A stretch of DNA of 64,000 nt from Urechis unicinctus (lineage: Eukaryota; Annelida; Polychaeta; Xenopneusta; Urechidae), in assembly GCA_034190875.2 (NCBI GenBank), contig CM067344.1:25241662-25305661 (forward strand), read 5' to 3'. A program made the translations under genes and the position numbers. Below, one piece after another: positions 52,539 to 64,000 of the stretch. The notes under the pieces are model-generated. The model saw only the letters and a program-made list of their open reading frames with translations. It did not search any database and was not told the origin of the DNA. Numbering within the stretch: position 1 is the first letter of the stretch; each line of letters begins with the position of its first letter.

Positions 52539-52868
52539 TCAACCTGTTTGCAAGGTGCAGTTGGCGTATTCGTGATCAATTAGTACTGAAACTACCGACT
52601 TATATGCCTGGGAAACTGTCCCACGTGTTCTGAAATTGGCTTGGTCACCCATAGCTAACTCGAGAGGAGTGTCAAATATTTCAATACCAGTGCGCTCGTC
52701 CCGTGGCATGGTTAAATAATAACTGGTCTTTGGAACCCGATTAACTGCTACAGTTAAAGCTAGAATGTCAGCTTTTTTTTCTACCCATATAGTAATGAGG
52801 GGATTCAATGAGATGATGGCCTTGTCTATCAGTTTGTGTCGCACATCAACATCATGTCGTTTTAGCAT
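52539..52868 (-). pseudogene. Open frame at the left of the degraded element
   Basis: A 109-codon frame from MLKRHDVDVR to CTLQTG and stop, with even hydrophilic composition. Orientation is opposite to the other frames. Not recognised. Confidence 0.25.
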
Positions 52869-53568
52869 ATTCGGCGAAGACGATTTGCTCCCTCTCTGTT
52901 TTAGGTATGGGTTAATAGATACTCTCTTTTATTGACATCTTGTACATTCAAGAGCAACGCTAACAGGAGGGTCGTGGTTGTTCAATTGTCTTTATTGTCC
53001 CGTAATTGAACCTTCGTCTAAATCACAGGTGAGTCATTAACAGGATTTAAGGCAGGATAAGGACTGTTTGTGGTTTTCATGCCACTCAACGAACCAGCCT
53101 CTAAGCCCACAACTTCAAGAATCTTAGTGGGGGCTCCATCTTACTTGTCGTACGTTGTACTGACGTGATCAAGGTGGACGTTAAGCTAAAGTTAATGGGA
53201 CGATTGCCCGTGTTATTACCTAAATAAATCCACTGCCAGACTAGGCCGACAAGAACCCAACCTATTCAACACTTCATCCGTAAGGCTCCCGGTCTCATCA
53301 GTAACTGTGAGGCTAATGCGCCACTTTTGGAGAATGAACATCCAAACCAAGACCTAGTGATGTATCTCCTGCTGAAAAAGGCTGAAACTCCAGAGGCTGG
53401 GGTTTAATTGGACAGCTCTATTTTTTTCATGACTGTACTAGCCCACAGTAAAGGTGATTGACCTGAAGCCTACTCACAGATCGCCTTCAGTGTTGTCAAT
53501 AGGATTTCGCATTTTCCAGGGTTTGATACAGAGTTAAACTATGCAAGCTTACAACTTAAATAGCAACA

Positions 53569-53937
53569 TCACCTATAAATCAGGCGGCGTCTATCAGGCC
53601 CGGGTGGCGACAGAGGGCTTGAACCTACCTTGACTCGTTCATAGCATTTACAGCAAACTTTCCTGAGGTGTTCATTTCTTAAAATACGCCATCGGTAACT
53701 GCGGACCGGGTATGGAAATCCGTCATCATGCTCGACCATATTGTAATCATGTGCCCCGCCATTCTTTTCAACCATATCTACCAGGCAGGGCCCTGAGTAT
53801 GGGCAAATCCCAAGGTATACATTGTTGACCCTAGTAAGCGGATCCATGACTACCCGAGGGCCTTCTACCGGGTGTTTCAGGCTGAACATTATTGACGACT
53901 GCTCGGCCACAAAAGCATTGACCAAGAAAAAAGACAT
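53569..53937 (-). pseudogene. Open frame within the degraded element, minus strand
   Basis: A 122-codon frame containing VCCKCYERVKV near its end. A shorter plus-strand frame (53,822-54,031) overlaps it, and I cannot decide which strand codes. Not recognised. Confidence 0.22.
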
Positions 53938-54181
53938 GCTGTCAGAGATGGCAATGTGTCTGGGTTCTCACTCAAAAGTACAACCCTGTACTGAAAGACT
54001 TCCACGAGCAGACCCGCTAGAAAGACTGTGACTCTTGTGAAGACGCCCTGCTGGAGAATGATGTGATACCGACAAAGGAAAAACGTGCCACTGTACGCCA
54101 GCTACTGGCAGAGACCAAGCACGCAAAAACTGCTGGAGAAGACCTACCACATATTCTGTTGTTTGGACGGATAAAACTATA

Positions 54182-54529
54182 TTGCTAGGCTGTCATTACC
54201 ACAGCTGTGTCATTGGTTGCAGGGTTAGAAGTTATTGTCTGGGTGGCATGCAAATATATTTACCTACGACAGTGTTATTAGAAACACCACGACTGGTTAC
54301 AAGCATGATGGAACCCACATTTGATCAACTCCTCGCAGAGCCAGATACGGCTGCTGTCCCAGCTAATGAACCCAGTGTACCAGCGACCTCTGTTGACGTG
54401 ACTCATAAGAGAAATTGGCTTGGTGCCTCAGCCCAAAAAGCCAAACAGCTTATGATTAAGCTCCGAGAAGCCAAGGCTATGCTGACATTAGCTAGTGATG
54501 AGGAAATTACTGCTACTGTCGTAGCGTAA
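54182..54529 (+). pseudogene. Open frame with a hydrophilic C-terminal half
   Basis: A 115-codon frame. From MMEPTFDQLLAEPDTAA onward it is acidic and proline-rich, then basic (SAQKAKQLMIKLREAKAM), which looks like genuine protein. Just before it, another frame holds a hydrophobic stretch (AVITTAVSLVAGLEVIVWVA), suggesting a frameshift between the two parts. I place it in the degraded element because of its position next to 54,751-55,098. Confidence 0.35.
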
Positions 54530-54750
54530 ATGCCTTCTCCGGCTTATCTTATCATGGGGGTCCTGGGTTGCTGGGACTAGCATTGTTGTACTGCAAACAG
54601 TCGTTCGTGCTTTTTTTGTACAGCAAAGCAAAATCGATAAAGTACAATTATAGGATCCCTTTCATATGAAATAAGCTCTGCTGTACCATGACAACCCCAA
54701 GTACTGATTAAAAAATTCCTCGTCAACGCACTGTACCACGGTGCAGTTGA

Positions 54751-55098
54751 CTCTGGTGTGTCTATAGGTTAAGTCAAACTCGGCAAGATGGTACTGGGAG
54801 GGTACTACCGAAGTTTGAATTCACGCCAAGCGATCTGGGCATAGCTTTTGACGGCGTAGCCCTCGACATTGTCACAAAGGACATGTTTATTAAACAAGGG
54901 GTTATAAAGTTGTTATATTGTACTATGGCCTCGACAGCATTGCTCGTGGGGGGTGCCCTTGTCAACGTCGTTGCGTTTTTTGTGAGCAACTTTATATTCT
55001 CTACGTTACAAAACTCCAAAGTGGACGCGGAACGTAAACGCCATAATGCCGCCATCGAACAGCTCCAGTCTGCGAATGCGGCTTGGGTCAAGAAGTGA
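54751..55098 (+). pseudogene. Element-type frame with hydrophobic segment and charged tail
   Basis: The frame is open for 115 codons after a stop at 54,748. Residues around FEFTPSDLGIAFDGVALD are followed by a hydrophobic segment (STALLVGGALVNVVAFFV) and a charged helical tail (DAERKRHNAAIEQLQ) that ends at a stop. The charged tail is probably cut short, since in the related proteins as I remember them it continues. The minus strand is also open here (54,774-55,454), but its composition is less protein-like. Confidence 0.45.
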
Positions 55099-55591
55099 AG
55101 TGCCTTCATCGCCATTTGGGTTGATTGCCTTCCAGGACCCCCTAATCTAGCCCCGCAATTACTGCCGTGTCTGAAATGCCAACAAAGATAGCAATGCATT
55201 TGCATTAACCTGCCAATGTAAGTAGTGATGTAGTTTGCTGACGAGTTATGAGCCATGGAATGCTCCCCTGTAACACCTGCTCTGTATTTTACCCACGAAT
55301 GTACAAAAGGTAACTGTGCCCTCCTGTGTGTCGTAAGCGGAGACCGATGATAGGTTACCAGATTGGTGAGGACCAGTAATATGGAACAAGGCAATCTACA
55401 GCAATGGCTATTCAAACACAAAACCAAAACCCAACTTGACAGGGAATCAGACATTCAACTTTCCCCTAGGTCATAGCTCCAAAAGGTACTAATACGGTCA
55501 AATTCCCCTTATTCCACTTTAACCATAAGCAAGTAAATAGAGATTGTCAGCTGAATATCTCATAGTGGAGAATATCTCTTAAGGGAGTCAC

Positions 55592-55867
55592 GTGGACATC
55601 CTACATTATATAACCTTCGCGTGCCAACCCAACCCCGAGCCATGTATTACATCCAAAGGTTGTGATGAGGTGCTAAGGCCATGTGGCGACCATGAAATTA
55701 ACGTTTTGTCGCAATCAGAAGCTAATGTTTTTAACATACCAGTGACAAATGGCTACTTAAGAACTTCCGGTGTGACATTGATGGTGATCACCATCTTGTT
55801 CCGCTTGAAACAATGGTACAAAGGTCCGTTAACCGTACGCTACCAACCGCAGAAGAGCCATAGGTAG
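55592..55867 (+). pseudogene. Open frame at the right of the degraded element
   Basis: A 91-codon frame including HEINVLSQSEANVFNIPVT and a beta-rich stretch. Its position and strand fit the element. It could be a fragment of a structural protein, but this is only a guess. Confidence 0.3.
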
Positions 55868-56140
55868 GTTTTCTGATGGTTGTCGCGGTGATTCAATCAG
55901 CGCAAACAATCATGTTCACAATGGGAATGTTAATATGCCAGTGTCTGTCAAAGTTCATTAACAAACCTTAATCCAAAAGACATACAACATGGTTCGAGGA
56001 ATAAGGGGGCAGATAAGGAGCAGCATCATAGAACACGGAAGATGAACAACCACCAGGTTTGAAGGCACTGACAATATTATTGGCGATGCCTTCCGGAAGA
56101 ACTCCTCAGGGTTGAGGCTGGGGCACAGATAAATTAAGAG

Positions 56141-56558
56141 TATGTATGTATGTATGTATGTATGTATGTATGTATGTATGTATGTATGTATGTATGTATG
56201 TGTATGTATGTATGTATGTATGTATGTATGTATGTATGTATGTATGTATGTATGTATGTATGTATGTATGTATGTATGTATGTATGTATGTATGTATGTA
56301 TGTATGTATGTATGTATGTATGTATGTATGTATGTATGTATGTCTGTGTGTATGTATGTCTGTATGTATGTATGTATGTATGTATGTATGTCTGTGTATG
56401 TATGTATGTATGTATGTATGTATGTATGTGTATGTATGTATGTATGTATGTCTGTATGTATGTATGTATGTATGTATGTATGTATGTATGTATGTATGTA
56501 TGTATGTATGTATGTATGTATGTATGTATGTATGTATGTATGTATGTGTGTATGTATG
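56141..56558. repeat. (TATG)n microsatellite, about 418 bp
   Basis: Roughly 100 TATG units with scattered TCTG and TGTG variants. It is the reverse complement of the CATA array at 50,091. Tyr/Val/Cys/Met and His/Thr/Tyr/Ile frames across it are artefacts. Confidence 0.98.
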
Positions 56559-56854
56559 AATTTTTGTATGTATATGTTTATGTATGTATGGTTACTTAGA
56601 TCAAGGGCCATTTAACAGAGTACCAATGTAAAAGCTGCCGGTCATAGTAATCGCATTGTAATAACATGAATAAGAACAGAATAAATCGAACGATATCGCG
56701 TTATGTGTTATTTAGAATGAAAGACACAACCCCTACAATCTTTGGGAGAGACTAATACGCATGGCATGGTCTGATCATACACGTGCCACAGAAAACCGAA
56801 CTTCCAATTGTGTTGATATTAACAATCAGATAGGCCTTGACATTATCAATACAG

Positions 56855-57040
56855 GAAAGTCACCGCAGTCTGGCTGTGAATTTTATTCATGATAACCTTA
56901 GGATTCTGTTGTCACGTAATCGTTTTTGTCCTACGGGATGGCATAGGTTATTGAAGGGTGCCGCTCTACAGCACTTACCGGACAGTGGCTGTCACCGTCG
57001 TGATATTGTAAACCAATATGCCAATGTTCTGCTGTATTGA
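56855..57040 (+). CDS. Candidate terminal exon, unrecognised
   Basis: An acceptor (ATTATCAATACAG) is followed by 61 codons, ESHRSLAVNF to NQYANVLLY and stop. The composition is mixed and plausible, with two cysteines. No partner exon was found. Confidence 0.2.
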   Translation, partial: ESHRSLAVNFIHDNLRILLSRNRFCPTGWHRLLKGAALQHLPDSGCHRRDIVNQYANVLLY

Positions 57041-58734
57041 ATGAAGTCATTTTGATAATATCAAAGACACGGAGAGTTGACAATGTGAGACGGTGCTGTA
57101 CAGTTATCAACTTCTTATGTGCTCCTGTGCATAGCACAAAATGTGATACATTAATATGCAAATATCTTACAAATACAATAGCATAAATTGGGGAAAGATC
57201 GAAAGGATATATTCTGATGGATAATATTTCCGGTATCTGTGGTACTTTACTGTTAAAAGATAAAGATAGAGTTCACATGTTTGTGCATGTTTAAATCGAA
57301 ACAAGCGCATGGCAAGGCTACAGTTTCTTAAGTTGATGACTACGATTAAGCAGCATTTTATTCGCAACAACAATGACCACTCACCGAATTGCTGTTTGCA
57401 AGATTAGTATGCCGTCTCTTGAACTCTGTGCTTACGCAATCCGGTGGGATCCGGTCGCTGTGCAGTGGAATATAAACGATTAAATTGGGTACGTGGGGTC
57501 AATGCAATCGGATATCTGTGCATAGGAATCACTCACTTACTGCCAGAGGCACGTGTATGACGGGTCGTATCGGCGTGCTGCTCAAGGAAGAAATACCACT
57601 TCGCTGATTAAAACCCAAGGCCATGATGTTTTAACTGGTCTTGATCTCATACCGTTGATAGCCAACATTGTCCTATCGAACCAGCGTTTCATCACATTTT
57701 ACATTAGTTAAGTTGGTGTTACTGCCAATGCGCATGCGAATTATCGCTATTGTACAGTTGTCGTTTCTCTGGGTTTGAATCCGCATGTGCCACAGATAAT
57801 CTTCATATTGAACTTGGTACAATTGATGCCTTGAATGACAAGAGTATGAGTTGGGGTGTTACCGGGCTGTTAAAGGCAGTGCCTTATTAACATTTTGTCT
57901 TTTGTAAGAAATTGTCTGATAGTAACAACTCAATTACACGTCACATCATTCAGTACTTACGAAGACTACCCTTAATTTTCTGACGGATTATGGTTGCTAT
58001 GATTGATATCAGATCGGGACGGTTTGTTCTTTGCTGGATTTCCAAAACAGTTTAAAAAGTGTAGGTATGTATTTCGATGGATCAGGGAGTCTGGCATAAT
58101 ACAGTACTATTTTGGAGTATTACGCATGGAAAGCGGGAAATGGAACCTGTTAAATCAGTAAGCCACGCTTTGCTTACTCAACATTGGAAGCATCCTTGAT
58201 ATAAGATTTGGTATACCGGCCCGATTGATAACACCGCTAATAGAGCAACAGTAGCTTTTGTCATATATTGTTTGCATTTCTAACTAAGAAGCAACGACGA
58301 GGCTCAGAATCACGTCGTACCATTGCCTTGTTTTCCCCCACAAAAATAATCGCTTTTGTTGTAGTCCAATTTATCCAAGCAAAGACATTTTCTGGCATTG
58401 ATGTCTGCTTGATTTACATTTAACACACGATGTGATACCGTCTTATTCTTATTTGGCGCATATTTCTCCTCATTGTGTTTGATAAAGTATTTGTGCCAAA
58501 CGCTGAGAACACCAAACTATCAATGTAGACATTGACTAGCCTGTCATCGCTTGCCTTCGATTTCATTTGCCATTATGCATACATGAGGAATAAGTGACAA
58601 CAAATACGAGAAGCAAAATTGCTTCCTAGGCAGAAGGTGTCGTATTATTCAAGATAGCTTCCTAGCCGTTATACTTTGATATATCTGTTACCATTGAATC
58701 CATCCGTAACCGTGTTTCTTTGAATATATTACAG
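57041..58734. other. Non-coding, nothing recognised
   Basis: AT-rich DNA with only short frames and no clear repeats. Confidence 0.5.
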
Positions 58735-58869
58735 TGGTGGGTATCCCAAGTTGAACATGTTCCAATACGGTGGAACATCCTTTATTCGTATATTGCACTG
58801 ATGTGGCCTTCGCTGTCTTCGACGACGCCCATTCCACAAATATCAAGCTTGGTTACTCCCCTTTATGAG
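58735..58869 (+). CDS. Candidate internal exon, unrecognised
   Basis: The acceptor GAATATATTACAG and the donor GAG/GTAAAA bound 135 nt that are open in phase 0 throughout (WWVSQVEHVPIRWN to SLVTPLYE). A following acceptor (TTACGTTCCCAG at 59,035) would continue for three codons to a stop in this phase. No signature of a known family. Confidence 0.25.
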
Positions 58870-59685
58870 GTAAAATTGTTTCACAGAATCTTCATTATAC
58901 TTTGGTGTGATTTAATTACATGCTAATGGAAACGACGAATTATTAAATGAAACAGACCTGAAAAGCAGATCGCATAAACGTAATCTGTAGTTAGTCTGGT
59001 GAAATAAACCCGTTCTTATGTACTTACGTTCCCAGGCAATTCCGTGACAAATACAACCGAACGTGCAGTCGTACATCATCATTACCAAAACGCGATTTAT
59101 GATAACGTCTACAGTTAGACCTGGACCTTGCGATCTTCAATGTTATTTCCTTAACCGTATCGTGGCTCTTGACTATAGCAGACGAGCATGTATTCATTAT
59201 TATAGTCATAGTGCAGATATGCAAACATGGCTGACAAACATTTCGCCATAGCAGATGTTTGCGCTTTAGATGTCCAAATCGCAGATACTAATGAACTAAA
59301 AATGTGACCTGTAAATAAAAATTGTATAACAGTAAGCGGAAATATAAATGCATCTACATGGTAATGGAAAACAAATCTGTCGCTACACATTCACAAACAT
59401 TAACTTTCACTAAAACTAACACTCACGTCCTATGTACATAAATACTGCGCCGTATCAGACGTCATATCTCGAAATAGGAAGCACTGGTATTGAGAATAGA
59501 TTACAGACTACATTATCATAGTAATGAGATTGGTGTGTTGCTTGGCAATGACAATACAGCTATGTCACAAGAATTTGATGGTAATGATGCATTATGGTCG
59601 CATTGTTATTGAAATGATTCGGTGCTCTGCCATTGTATACATATATATGTGCATTGGCAGTAACACCAACTAAACTAATGTAAAA

Positions 59686-59687
<2 letters not shown>

Positions 59688-59768
<81 letters not shown>

Positions 59769-59827
59769 TATATATATATATATGCATATATATTTAAATA
59801 CATATATATATAATATATATATATATA

Positions 59828-59866
<39 letters not shown>

Positions 59867-59922
59867 AATTTATATATGAATATATATATATATATATATT
59901 TATATATCTATATGTATACATA
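59688..59922. repeat. (TA)n microsatellite with variants
   Basis: A pure TA tract to about 59,765, followed by TATG, TTTA and TAAT variants. Confidence 0.96.
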
Positions 59923-60820
59923 TTTTCAATATGTTGACGGATAATTGGATCGTATTGACGTTCTTCCCTTCTTAATTGCTAACAGTAAATGTATAATCGT
60001 CATTAACTTTTATTTATTTTGTATAGGTTAAATGCGGTTTCGTAGTTAATCGCAGATATTTGAATCATGTCATGTTTTTTTACTTTATGAGTGAAAAATT
60101 CTACATTGAACGACATGCGGTTTGCATATCATGATGCACTATAAATATTCCATGTGTTGGGAGCAACATGCAAGGAAATAAGGTAGGACAACAATTCACA
60201 TACTATTTTAGCAAATTCTGAAGAAACGATTCATAACTATTGCAATTAGCCGGGTTTATTGCTCTCTAAAAGTGGCTGATTGCTTATACCGCGGGCGTCG
60301 CTAGATTAGTAAGGCAATTTCTATTTATGTATATTGTTCCAATGGCTACCGCGAATCTTCATGCCTTGTTAGAATAATGTCGGAGAAATTATTCAGTCAT
60401 CCAGTCGTTCTTTTGGAGCAGCATGCGAAGCTATGAATGGCATTATCTGTTACTATGCGATGATATTAGAGGCATGGAACATTGGTCTGAGTCGATTAAA
60501 CCTGTACACTGCAATACGACACTGCATGGAATCTAAATATGCCGGTAGTGATCCGTAGTCACACCATCGTTGATTTCAAAGAACAAAAACATCACGCCAT
60601 CAGAGTAGACGGTTATGCATGATATACATAGTTATTATTGCTCCACACTTGCAAGGGATCCGGAGCAAAATATAGACGTGTATTGATTCATATATCATGT
60701 TGTAATTTCGTTTAGTCCGTGAATATTCAAAAACTTTTCGACCGAAGTTCGACTGATGTCGCCGGATCGAGGATTTAATTTGTTCCTGCTCTACCAAAGA
60801 TATATATCTTTTTAACTAAC

Positions 60821-60984
60821 CTGTAATTCATCCCTACGAACATTGCACTCCTCGTTATAAGGGTTGAGATCGAGTGAAGGGAAATGCCTATAAAAAGCAG
60901 CACTCAATAAATCATCTACCTCTGGAGGCAGAATGATAAATTGATTGCTGTCACCAGAGTCAGAATGAGCGTCTGGCATCAAAG
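60821..60984 (-). CDS. Candidate internal exon on the minus strand
   Basis: An acceptor (TTTGGATGTAG) and the donor CAG/GTTAGT bound 164 nt, read as 54 codons plus two leading bases. It begins LMPDAHSDSGDSNQF and ends NVRRDELQ. The acidic start and ILPPEVDDLLSAAF are protein-like and unlike surrounding frames. A possible short continuation lies at about 60,690-60,784, but the intron would be only about 35 nt. No family recognised. Confidence 0.33.
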
Positions 60985-62149
60985 CTACATCCAAAGGTAT
61001 GATCACTCAGTATTAGAAATCTACATCTGTTTGAATTAAGCTGTCCTACGGCAATGAATTATATACAATAGTATATAATCATGACATATACGTTCCATTA
61101 CTACGTATTGGTAATAAGAATTATAACTTTATAGAGTGACATCTGTTTACCATTTAATCTAGGAACACTCGTGTGACATTTAAGCAAAGATACAGCCAGT
61201 GCTCGACATGGCAGCAACGGTAAGCTGATTGCAGAGTAAATGTTTGGGTAGTTGTATGCAGGGAATAATTGGACGAACATTTAATGATTAGTCTCCTTCT
61301 CATTATATAAATCCTATGCATGCAGTCAATTTGACCCGATTGTATTCTGCCCATATTTAGTATTTCATCTTTATTCACCACCTATACTTTATACCAACTG
61401 ATCAAAATAAATATATAGACTATTTCGCATCTGCTTGCAAAAATACCTTTCCAACAGCTATGATTATAACTTGACATCGAATTGTTATGTTCAACCCTTG
61501 CAATTATTCCGAGAATGCTGCATGATAGCTTTTACCATGCTAGGTTCATCTATCATATTGTTCAACGTGGTCAAGGAACCGATGTTAAGGCTCAGACACT
61601 GAGTGTGGCATCGTTGGCCATCGATTGTTTAAAAATGAGTTTGAACCTGAGATACAATAGATTAATCTGAAATGGTGCATTGATTATCAGATGCTGGCTG
61701 ACAATTTTCTGCTTCATCCCACGAGAGACTGACAGGCAACAATAACAATGTAATATAACAGTTTGCATTAGCCAAACATATATTCTATAGTGACTTACAC
61801 AGATAAACAGGTAACAGGTAACATTGCAATGTCCTTACTTAACGTTGTCGACAGTGCTCGTGTGCAGGCCAACGCCGTAAATAAGTAAATATACAAATCT
61901 AATAAGATGTTGCAATATAAGACTTATGTTAAAGCAAAACGAGGGGTTTCAATAACCGCTTTCCTTCCGTTTGATTCCTTACGAACGATGAATATCAATA
62001 CAATATTCACTGCTCTTCCTGACGCTTTGAAATGAGACGCGAGTGAGGTGTCTGAAGTACCTCTCACTCTCCCCCATCGATCAAAATACACATTCATCCA
62101 GACCTACTGATTGTTTCTCACACAGTGATATCATTTTTCTCACTGTCTG

Positions 62150-62245
62150 TCAACCTGTCGGTCTGTGTGTCTATGTGTGTTTGTGTCTGCCTGTCGGCAT
62201 GTTTATCTGTCTCTCTCTCTCTTCTCCCTCTCTCTATCGTTCCCT
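62150..62245. repeat. Pyrimidine-rich CT/TG simple sequence
   Basis: TCTGTGTG and TCTCTCTCTCTC runs on the plus strand, with no clean period. Confidence 0.8.
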
Positions 62246-62617
62246 AAGTCACATACCTGCACATACAAATAGAAAAAACATAGCTACTTCTCTCTTTATC
62301 TAAGAGAAACCTAAGTTGCCACTTACCATGTCTCCCTATGCCGCTACTCCCTCGGATAAAGTCTAATCCTATGCATAAGCGAAGATAAAGCGTCAGTCAC
62401 TTATTTATCAGTGCAGCCCCGTCTCGTAGATGTAAATGCAGCTCCATCAACATTTGTAGACTGCCACTAATAACCATAGCTATATCTGGTGATGGTGAAT
62501 AATCTTAACCGAGAACTGCATAGGAGGCCTTTCATAGCGGTAAGTAAAGGGTGTGCATCCCTGCACAATAGAGTATGAAAACAAGTAATGTTGGAGCCCC
62601 AACAGTGATATATAATC

Positions 62618-62623
62618 TTTATT
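62618..62623 (-). terminator. AATAAA polyadenylation signal (minus strand)
   Basis: It lies just beyond the stop codon of the candidate exon 62,634-62,783. AATAAA is common by chance in AT-rich DNA. Confidence 0.25.
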
Positions 62624-62633
62624 TCACTTACGC

Positions 62634-62783
62634 CTAATAGAGTCGCATAAGTTCTTCAGTTTGTACGCTTTCAGAATATACTGCAATTGGTGGTCCGGTG
62701 CAACAGGACTTTACACAATGACCCAGTTGCGCCATGATCATAGCACATCCGCCGAAGTACCACATGGATAGCAATAAATGATA
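62634..62783 (-). CDS. Candidate 3' terminal exon on the minus strand
   Basis: An acceptor-like GTGTTAG precedes 49 codons from YHLLLSMWYFGGCAM to SVQTEELMRLY and stop. A hydrophobic stretch (LLLSMWYFGGCAMIMA) is followed by cysteines (HCVKSCC) and a polar tail, as in a membrane protein C-terminus. AATAAA follows 10 bases after the stop. The acceptor lacks a good pyrimidine tract. It cannot be the same transcript as the exon at 60,821-60,984 if the poly(A) signal is used. Confidence 0.3.
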   Translation of the reverse strand, partial: YHLLLSMWYFGGCAMIMAQLGHCVKSCCTGPPIAVYSESVQTEELMRLY

Positions 62784-63173
62784 CTAACACGAGTGTCCGT
62801 AGATATACTTTTGTCTCTATCAACGTGTTCGAGCACGAAGTTAAAATAGCAGTTGAAAACCAATCTCTTGTTACACTCTTCAATTTACAACCGTAGCTCT
62901 AACAATACCCTGGTGGTTAGTTTTGCTACAGTGCTACAAGCGCATTTGCCACCCACTAAACTGAACAATATTCATATGCTTTGTTAGGTCTTGTACCAAA
63001 TGCAGACATATTTGCAAGGCTCGGTCACGTTTTACTGCAATGTCGTCCCTGTTTACCCGATATGCAACCCCATGCTGATAAGCTCAATCTAACAGTGATT
63101 CATCCACTGGGTATAACGAGGATATCAGCTTGTGTAGTTGTTTTGCACTGCTTCCTTCTACTTCCTATCAGGG

Positions 63174-63481
<308 letters not shown>

Positions 63482-64000
63482 GTTCCTGAGTATGGGTGTC
63501 CTGGGGTTTTAATTAATGCGCAGCACCCTGCTTAATGCCTTAACACTATCAACGGTCCTGTCCGCATTACCCCTGGTTACGGGTAGATAGGAATAACATG
63601 CAGGTGGCCGTATTTGACATTGACGTAAACCAAGGATCACTTTCATTTAAATTGTATTGAGAAAGCGACCGCCATTAACCCTGGATTATTAACGTACCAC
63701 CGCCGGGTTATGAAATTGGTCACATCCCTCTTTATTTGCTACGTTTAAAGTGCTTATTGAATCAGCATGAAAACTGCTGTCGATTACGTGTGACTCTTGA
63801 TATGCATCCAAATTAGTCACTAGTCTGGAGCCATGCACCATATTCCCGCAATACTGCTTGTAGATTATTCAGATAGCACTGGGATGCATACGGCTCGGTC
63901 CGACCAATTGGTCGTATCATTAAGTCTATGCAATCATATGAAAGTCTGCTGACGTAGCGGCTTGCGTGAGTGTATTCGGATGACAGCGTTGATGTCCAAT
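63482..64000. other. End of window, nothing recognised
   Basis: Mixed-composition sequence without open frames above 60 codons or visible repeats. Confidence 0.5.

Larger units (their letters stand above)
52539..55867. mobile_element. Degraded mobile or virus-like element, several broken open frames
   Basis: Within 3.3 kb of otherwise gene-poor DNA, the plus strand shows consecutive peptide-like frames separated by stops and frame changes. They are a membrane-like stretch (about 54,189-54,290), a hydrophilic frame (54,182-54,529), a conserved-looking hydrophobic/charged frame (54,751-55,098) and another frame (55,592-55,867). From memory the 54,751-55,098 frame resembles a protein repeated in many invertebrate genomes as part of mobile, possibly virus-derived, elements; I cannot name the family. 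Terminal repeats were not found. The element appears inactive. Confidence 0.42.

Noticed and set aside
55958..56615. Open frames of up to 217 codons across the TATG array
   Set aside because: Repeat translation in all frames; the non-repeat ends are short and unrecognised.

Overview
The window is AT-rich DNA from a nuclear animal genome. The grounds are spliceosomal intron signals around one multi-exon gene, long AT, TG and CATA microsatellites, and a SINE-like repeat ending in a (CTTAC)n tail after GTGCCGTTAAA. From memory that ending resembles mollusc SINEs, so a marine mollusc or other lophotrochozoan is my best guess; it has not been tested against any database. There are no bacterial operons, rRNA, tRNA or CRISPR arrays that I can see. 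Most open frames are under about 100 codons and look like chance or repeat reading.

Region 1 (1-40,060) is a head-to-tail tandem duplication. Copy 1 (10-18,101), copy 2 (18,102-31,592) and a truncated copy 3 (31,593 to about 40,060) all start at the same CCTGCTTGG sequence. Copies 1 and 2 are close to identical where they align; copy 3 is clearly more diverged. Each copy has lost different internal blocks: copy 2 lacks about 2.9 kb and 1.8 kb present in copy 1, and copy 3 lacks others. No protein-coding gene is convincingly kept in all three, but several cysteine-rich open frames, a SINE-like insertion and short palindromes are shared.

Region 2 (40,061-49,390) holds the best gene of the window: a four-exon, 264-residue predicted secreted cysteine-rich protein (42,895-48,059, plus strand). 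A TATA box in a GC-rich block lies about 0.6 kb upstream. Exon 1 gives the signal peptide. Exons 2, 3 and 4 each encode one C...C...C-x-C module, so the protein looks like three serial modules. Intron 2 is almost entirely AT microsatellite.

Region 3 (49,390-56,560) is repeat-rich. A CATA array (50,091) and its reverse complement, a TATG array (56,141), lie about 5.8 kb apart in inverted orientation. Between them are broken open frames of an old mobile or virus-like element (about 52.5-55.9 kb).

Region 4 (56,560-64,000) is mostly non-coding, with a few candidate exons of unrecognised genes on both strands and two more long AT microsatellites. Gene order gives no pathway: the window is one recognisable gene beside a recently rearranged tandem array.
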